Assembly: GCF_001311985.1 (NCBI RefSeq)
Contig: NZ_BBCJ01000014.1
Span: forward strand, 58,020 to 122,019
Direction of reading: 5' to 3'
Origin: Geotalea toluenoxydans JCM 15764
GTDB lineage: Bacteria; Desulfobacterota; Desulfuromonadia; Geobacterales; Geobacteraceae
Length of the DNA stretch: 64,000 nucleotides
Part shown: in pieces, positions 59,129 through 64,000 of the stretch
Position numbering within the stretch: the stretch's first letter is position 1
Layout: each line of letters opens with the position of its first letter
Position numbers and translations under genes: made by a program
The notes under the pieces: generated by a model
The model's database searches: none
Told to the model about the DNA's origin: nothing
Seen by the model: the letters and a program-made list of their open reading frames with translations, nothing else

Positions 59129-60760
59129 TTAAGGCTCCGTGCTGCCCAGACGGCAAGCTTTTCCCTGAATATCTTTGCATTATGGCGGATATCCACCGGA
59201 AAGGCCGGGTGAAAGAGGATGGTGCTGATTCCCTGGGTATGGATGTGGGCCTTGGCCAGGTCCATCAGCTCCTGTCGCACCTTCTCCTTATTGGCCCTGA
59301 TTCCTTTTTCCAGCTCCACGCAGAGAACCGGCAGCTGCTTTCCCTTTTCTCCGACTCCCACCAGGGCTGTGCGGAAGACGGAGGGATGGGTGTTGAAGAC
59401 TGCCTCGCAGGGAATGGTGAAGAGGGTTTCCTCAGGGGTTACCACCCGATGGGATTTGCGGCCACAGAACCAGATCCGCCCCTGTTCGTCTCTCCCCCCA
59501 GGTCGCCCATGCGATGGAAAAAGCCGCCGGTTGCCGGGTCCTTTATCTTGGAAAGCAGGTCTGCTTCGGGATGGTTATGGTAGCGTCGCGTTACCTGTTC
59601 TCCCTGAACGACAATCTCGCCGATCTTGCCGATGGGGGCGCGCAGGGCATCATCCCATTGATCAATGGGAGTGTCGCTGATCTCGATCACTTCCAGCCTT
59701 ATGCCTTCCACTGGACTGCCGATGCAGACTCCGCCACCGGCCTCGGTGATGGCCCGGGTTTCGCCGAGGATTTCATCGCTGCCTATGGAGCAGACCGGCA
59801 GGGCTTCCGTTGCTCCGTATGGGGTGAAAATCTGGGCGTCCGGCCTGAGCATGGCGGCAAAGCGTTCCATTACTGCCGCTGGCACAGGGGCACCGGCTGA
59901 GATGACCCGTCTCAGAGAGGGGAGTCTCTTCCCCTTCTTCACCCCATGGCGGCCGACCCGGTTAATGAGGGCGGGGGACCCGAACATTGTCGTAACATGA
60001 TATTTCTCTATGGCAGAGATGATCTTCCGCGGATTTACCGAACCGGGCCGGGTAAAGTTCATTTCCGGGATAACGGCGGTCATCCCCAGGGCAGGGGCAA
60101 AAAGGGCGAACAGGGGGAAGGTGGGCAGATCGATCTCCCCCGCTCGATGCCGTAGACCTGGCGCAGGGCCTCCACCTGGGCGGCGAAGTTGCCGTGGGTG
60201 TAAACTGCTCCTTTGGGGGAACCGGTACTGCCGCTGGTGAAAAGAATGGCGGCGATATCGTCCCGGTCGGTCGGGGCCATGGGAAAAGCTCGTTCCCCCT
60301 GGCCGGCGACAAGTTCCGCCAGGGTGATTCCTTCCCAGAACAGGCGCCGGCCGACGGTGACGAAGGTGCGCAGGGTGTCTTCTCCCCAGCCGAAGATTTT
60401 CCGTGCCATATGGGCCTTGGGAATGCCGATGAAGGCTTGGGGCTCGGCATCGGCCAGGCACTTTTTCAGGTTCTTCACCCCCAGTCCCGGATCGACCAGC
60501 ACCGGTACCGCCCCCACCTTGAAAAGGGCAAAAGTCAGGGTAAACAGGTCGGGGCCAGGAGTAACCATCAGGACGGTTCGAACGCCGCGGCCGATGCCGT
60601 AGGTTTCCAGGCCATAGGCGATGCGGTCGCTCAGACGGTCCAATTCGCTGAAGGTCAGGCAGCAATTCTTGTTGGGGAAAATGATGGCTGGGGTGTCGGG
60701 CTGGCGGCTGGCCATTTCGGGGAGATGTGCGGCGATATTGACGAAACCGGCTCTGCTCAT
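59125..60760 (-). CDS. oleC: OleC-like AMP-ligase (beta-lactone synthetase), two frameshifts
   Basis: The AMP-binding P-loop ILFTSGSTGSPKGAVYTHGNF and the later FTPYGATEALPV identify an ANL enzyme. The C-terminus is shorter than usual and contains IRHNAKIFREKLA. Missing bases are near 60140 (ERGEIDLPTFP) and 59496 (DLGGRDEQGRIW). OleC converts the beta-hydroxyacid to a beta-lactone. Both ends overlap neighbouring ole genes by four bases, so all four genes are translationally coupled. Confidence 0.87.
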
Positions 60761-61653
60761 GGTGTTCCTCGCTCGGTTCGGCTTAGGAATTCTGAGATCA
60801 AGGGGATTACTTCCTCTTTCATGTCCTCAAGAATATAGTGTCCCCCGTCGCATAGCGGTGGAGTTCGGCCTGTGGGAAGCGACGCTCCCATTCGGCGAGA
60901 AAAAAGCGATCGAAGACAAAATCTTTTTCGCCCCAGAAGATGGACATGGGCAGGTTGCGGAACTGGTCCAGCCCAGACTCGACACTGCTGACCATGTCAT
61001 AGTTGCGGTCGCCGGGGGTGAGGGGAATGTCCTGAACGAAGCGCAGGGTGGCGATGCGGTTCTGCCAGCTGTTGTAGGGGGAGCGATAGGCTTCCCGCAG
61101 TTCGGCATTCATGGGGTTCCGTTTGCAGCCGACAAAGGATGCGGCCAGACTGAAGGCGTTGAAACCGCGGACCAGCAGGGTCCCAAGCATTGTATCCCGC
61201 AGATTTTCAGGGCCAGGGGAAACGGCTTCTCCTTGGGCAGATGGAAAGCTGCTGTATTTAGGATTACCAGCTTTTGATCCGCTCCGGGTGGCGGACGGCA
61301 TAGGCCATGCCGATCATCCCGCCCCAGTCGTGGACCACCAGGGTGACGTTCTTACTTAGTTGAAGGTGATCAAGGAGTCGCTCCAGGTCGTCAACCCGTC
61401 GTGGAAGGGTATAGTCGTAGCGGTCATCGTCCGGTTTGTCCGAAAAGCCGCAGCCCATGTGATCGGGGACAATGCACCGGTAGCGGTCCCTGAGGGCAAG
61501 GACCAGGTTGCGGTAGTAAAAGGACCAGGAGGGATTGCCGTGGACCATGACCACCGGGTCGCCGCTTCCTTCGTCAAGGTAGTGGTAGGCCAGGCCATTC
61601 AGGTCCAGGTAGTTGCCGGTAAAGGGATAGTGTTTTGTTATGTCCATGGCCAT
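60757..61653 (-). CDS. oleB: OleB-like alpha/beta hydrolase (beta-lactone decarboxylase), three frameshifts
   Basis: It is haloalkane dehalogenase-like: LAYHYLDEGSGDPVVMVHGNPSWSFYYRNLV, VPDHMGCGFSDKP, the nucleophile elbow TLVVHDWGGMIG (Asp nucleophile) and MSIFWGEKDFVFD. Bases are missing near 61270, 61200 and 60845. The restored end is GGHYILEDMKEEVIPLISEFL. OleB releases CO2 from the beta-lactone to give the alkene. It is the most damaged gene in the operon. Confidence 0.85.
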
Positions 61654-61675
61654 TAAAAGATTGCCTTTTGCTTAT

Positions 61676-61800
61676 AGTTCCCTCTCCCTTGTGGGAGAGG
61701 GTTAGGGAGAGGGGGCGATGGTAAAGGTCGGTGGTAACGGCCACCCCTCATCCGGCCTCCGGCCACCTTCTCCCGGGGGGAGAAGGACTGTGGGGTGGGT
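61676..61800. repeat. Intergenic palindromic repeat between oleA and oleB
   Basis: CCCTCTCCCTTGTGGGAGAGGG is a short perfect hairpin followed by TTAGGGAGAGGGGG. A second part (CCGGCCTCCGGCC and CTTCTCCCGGGGGGAGAAGG) also forms hairpins. Elements of this type are common in proteobacterial intergenic space. It interrupts the otherwise tight ole operon by ~150 bases. Confidence 0.75.
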
Positions 61801-61805
61801 TTGGT

Positions 61806-62848
61806 CTACCACTCCACCCCAAGCATCAGACAGTTGAGCCCGCTGCCGATGCCCAGCAGGGCCACCTTTTCTCCCGGCTCCAGCATCTCCCGCTCGTCGG
61901 CAATGGCCGCGGTCAGGGGCAGCGAGACGGTGCCCATGTTGCCCAGGTATTCGAAGGTGGTGAAATCCTTGTCGCTGGCGATGCCGAGGGTCTTCAAAAT
62001 GGCGCTCTGGTGGGCGGAACCTACCTGGTGGCAGACCACCCGGTCGACGTCCTCGTTTTTCCAGGCAACTTCCTTCAGGAATGCCTGCCAGGTGCGCAGG
62101 CCCAGTTCGACGCCGTAATTCATGACGTTAACGCCGTCGGTGCTCATTGTCTGCTTGTAGCCACCTTTGCCATCGGGCACCATGCCCCACAGGCAGAGGC
62201 GGTGATGTTCAGGGGCGGCCTGGGTTGCCCCACCCACCAGGCGGCGCCGACCGGTGCCGGAAAAGGAGCCGTCGGTAAGCAACACGGCAACCGCTCCCGA
62301 TCCTCCGGTCAGGGTGGCGAGGGAAACGGCGAAATGCTCCATGTTCCTCTCTTCCAGCATCCGTCCGATCATGATTTCGTTTATTTCCCGGGCGCTTTCG
62401 CAGGAAACAACCAACCCGGCCCTGATCTGCCCCAGCTCGATGCGGTTCGCCACATCCAGAATGCCATTAAGAACTCCGAGACAGGCGTTGGAAAGGTCGA
62501 AGACAGCGGCATTGCCCTGGATGCCGAGACCAGCCGCAACGCGGCAGGCGGTGGCAGGCTCGAACTGTTCCCGCAGACGCCGGTGTAGATGAGGGCGCCA
62601 ATCTCCGCCGGTGCGATGCCGCTGGCATCCAGAGCCTTCTTCCCGGCTGCGATGGCTCCCTGTGACAATGGATAGCCGGGCTCCCACCAGCGACGTTCGC
62701 GGATGCCGGTCAAGGCCTGCAGCTGGCCGGGGGCCAGGAAAAGGGACTTGTAAAGTGGCTCCAGACGCGATTCAAGCTCGGACGATGTTATGACCACCGG
62801 TGCAAGTTCATAGCCCAAAGCCTCGATATGTACTTTTGAGTACCTCAT
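61806..62848 (-). CDS. oleA: OleA-like thiolase-fold condensing enzyme, frameshifted
   Basis: It is KAS III/FabH-like: RRWWEPGYPLSQGAIAAGKKALDASG, ALIYTGVC, then REQFEPATACRVAAGLGIQGNAAVFDLSNACLGVLNGI with the catalytic Cys in SNACLG, and His/Asn in VCHQVGSAHQ and FEYLGNMGTVSLP. One base is missing near 62573. OleA joins two acyl-CoAs head to head to a beta-ketoacid. Its start lies a few bases after the stop of the dehydratase gene. Confidence 0.9.
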
Positions 62849-62852
62849 GTTT

Positions 62853-64000
62853 TTACCCGTGTTTTACAGTAAAGTCGTTCATTTGATAAATGGTTTTCCC
62901 GTCTACGGAGAGAAAACCATCGGCGGTCAGTTTCCGTTCTTCGTCGTCCACTGCAGTGATCCATGCGTGGACCGTAACCCTGCTGTTTGCGGGAACCACC
63001 TGCCCCCGGTAGAGCCACTTATGCCTTTGCCCAAGTGCAATGACGGCAATGGTTTCCCCTGCATTGCAGCCCCAGCGCTCTACTGCAGCAAACTTCAAGA
63101 GCTGGAGGAACGATTCCAGCCCAGAGAGCCCGGTGTGACAGGATCCTGGTAAAAATGGGCCTTGAAGAACCACTCGTCAGGGTCCACCTCTTTTATGCCT
63201 TTCACATAGCCGAGCCCTTTCGGACCTCCGTCCGGGACAAAGAGATCGATGTGGTCGATCATGCGCAGCATCTTGTCCGGGAAAGGCGCGTTTGACGGAT
63301 AAGACAGGCTGCGCCCTCGCTTTTCCTCTTCAGCGGTCGGCTGGTAGATGACTGCATCGCGGACCCCCACCTGGTTGGCCAGAGCCTCACGGGAGAAGAA
63401 GCCGAACATGGTGTCACCTTCGTAGATGATTCCCTTTTCGTCGGCGACACTGAAGTCGAACTCCTGGATGATCATGCCGCCGCTGGTGGCGACCTTGGTC
63501 ATGGTGGCGGTGGCGGTAATGGTACCGCTGTCCGGTGTGACCGGGCGATGCTGAACCGCGTTGCCCCCAGATTGCGGAAAGAAATATCCGTAGGGCTGTT
63601 GAGTGCCGAGCCCACATAGGCTGCCAGCCATCCGCAGGGCTGCAGAGCCGCCTCCAATAGCACGCAGAAGGGCATGAGCGGTTGACGCTCCGCTTTGAAG
63701 TACCATTCATCGGCGGGAATCTCGTATTGGGCTTCGGCCATGGCGCCGGCGACCATCTGCCACGGTTCGCCGCGCAATCCGGTGACCCGGTCCATGAACT
63801 GGAAAGGGGGGCCGGGGAGTCGGGCGATCTTGCGGTCGTTGTCGAAGATGCGGTACCGCTCGCCGAAGCCCTCCGACGGGTTGCCGTTGCTGTAGGCGAG
63901 GATCTGCTCTTTGGTGTAGATGGCGGGTTTGTGTGTGCCTGCAGGAGCCTCGCCCTCCCCCTTCGCCCCCTCCCCCTAAAGGAGGGAGGTACGTCGTCAA
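62853..64000 (-). CDS. FabA-like double hot-dog dehydratase (PfaC-type C-terminus), frameshifted, 5' end not resolved
   Basis: Two FabA-like halves are visible. The first has PGPPFQFMDRVTGLRG, then ADEWYFKAERQPLMPFCVLLEAALQPCGWLAAYV. The second has MIDHIDLFVPDGGPKGLGYVKGIKEVDPDEWFFKAHFYQDPVTPGSLGLESFLQLL. This tandem arrangement is that of the dehydratase region in PUFA-synthase PfaC/OrfC proteins. Bases are missing near 63570 and 63118. Upstream of about 63960 the same frame meets a stop inside a GC-rich repeat (CCCTCCCCCTT type), so the gene may start there or be broken. With oleA-D it suggests polyunsaturated substrates. Confidence 0.78.

Noticed and set aside
1..64000. tRNA, rRNA, insertion sequence or prophage
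   Set aside because: Reading the gaps on both strands gave no cloverleaf, rRNA core, transposase, integrase or structural phage gene. The wall hydrolases of the island have no phage partners.

Overview
The window looks like a chromosomal segment of a Geobacteraceae bacterium (Geobacter in the broad sense, including Geotalea, Geomonas and Citrifermentans). The evidence is a geopeptide precursor with its radical SAM maturase, two GEMM-I riboswitches of the 3',3'-cGAMP (cAG) subtype, a PgcA-like multihaem cytochrome with proline/threonine linkers, a complete hypABCDEF set and an oleABCD operon. No rRNA or tRNA gene, integrase, transposase or CRISPR array was found.

A technical feature dominates. 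About 45 to 48 single-base shifts break genes that are otherwise well conserved. Almost all are one-base losses, often where a GG or CC doublet is expected, and at least one (hypE) is an extra base. Different genes on both strands are hit equally, so I read these as sequence or assembly errors. Each affected gene is annotated as one gene with its junctions given.

Layout. 0-4 kb: the end of an acyl-AMP ligase/ACP/acyltransferase fusion, a DUF4145 gene with a small membrane protein, and a nucleotide-sugar dehydrogenase. 4-6.5 kb: a hybrid histidine kinase with a periplasmic solute-binding sensor. 6.8-12.3 kb: a five-gene envelope operon (LPP20/FlgT-like, COG3014-like lipoprotein, LpoB-like, TPR/SLH lipoprotein, LPP20-like). 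12.4-19.4 kb: [NiFe]-hydrogenase maturation genes in the order hypA, B, F, C, D, E, with a riboswitch-controlled CAP-domain lipoprotein on the opposite strand between hypA and hypB. 20.4-27.7 kb: a RiPP neighbourhood with a sigma54 response regulator, a histidine kinase, the maturase, a 33-residue precursor, a TonB-dependent receptor and a periplasmic binding protein. 27.7-29.8 kb: a 58-bp-period palindrome cluster, a small unknown gene, a patatin and an XRE regulator.

30.2-42.8 kb is a same-strand accessory island of about 16 genes. It has three DUF2589-type proteins, two peptidoglycan-binding hydrolases, a small zinc deaminase-like protein, an exported phosphoesterase, an amidohydrolase, a DUF2235 (Tle1-like) lipase-fold protein, lipoproteins and membrane proteins. 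It resembles an undescribed effector or envelope-targeting system. 43-49 kb holds a Phd/RelE pair and sbcD/sbcC, which are split by a GxxExxY gene embedded in short inverted repeats. 49-52 kb holds the riboswitch-controlled cytochrome. 52-57 kb holds a J-domain/HTH protein, a MinD-like ATPase, bactofilin, an M23 peptidase, dinB and cheW. 57.4-64 kb is one reverse-strand operon (FabA-like double dehydratase, oleA, oleB, oleC, oleD, phosphopantetheinyl transferase), consistent with long-chain, probably polyunsaturated, olefin synthesis.
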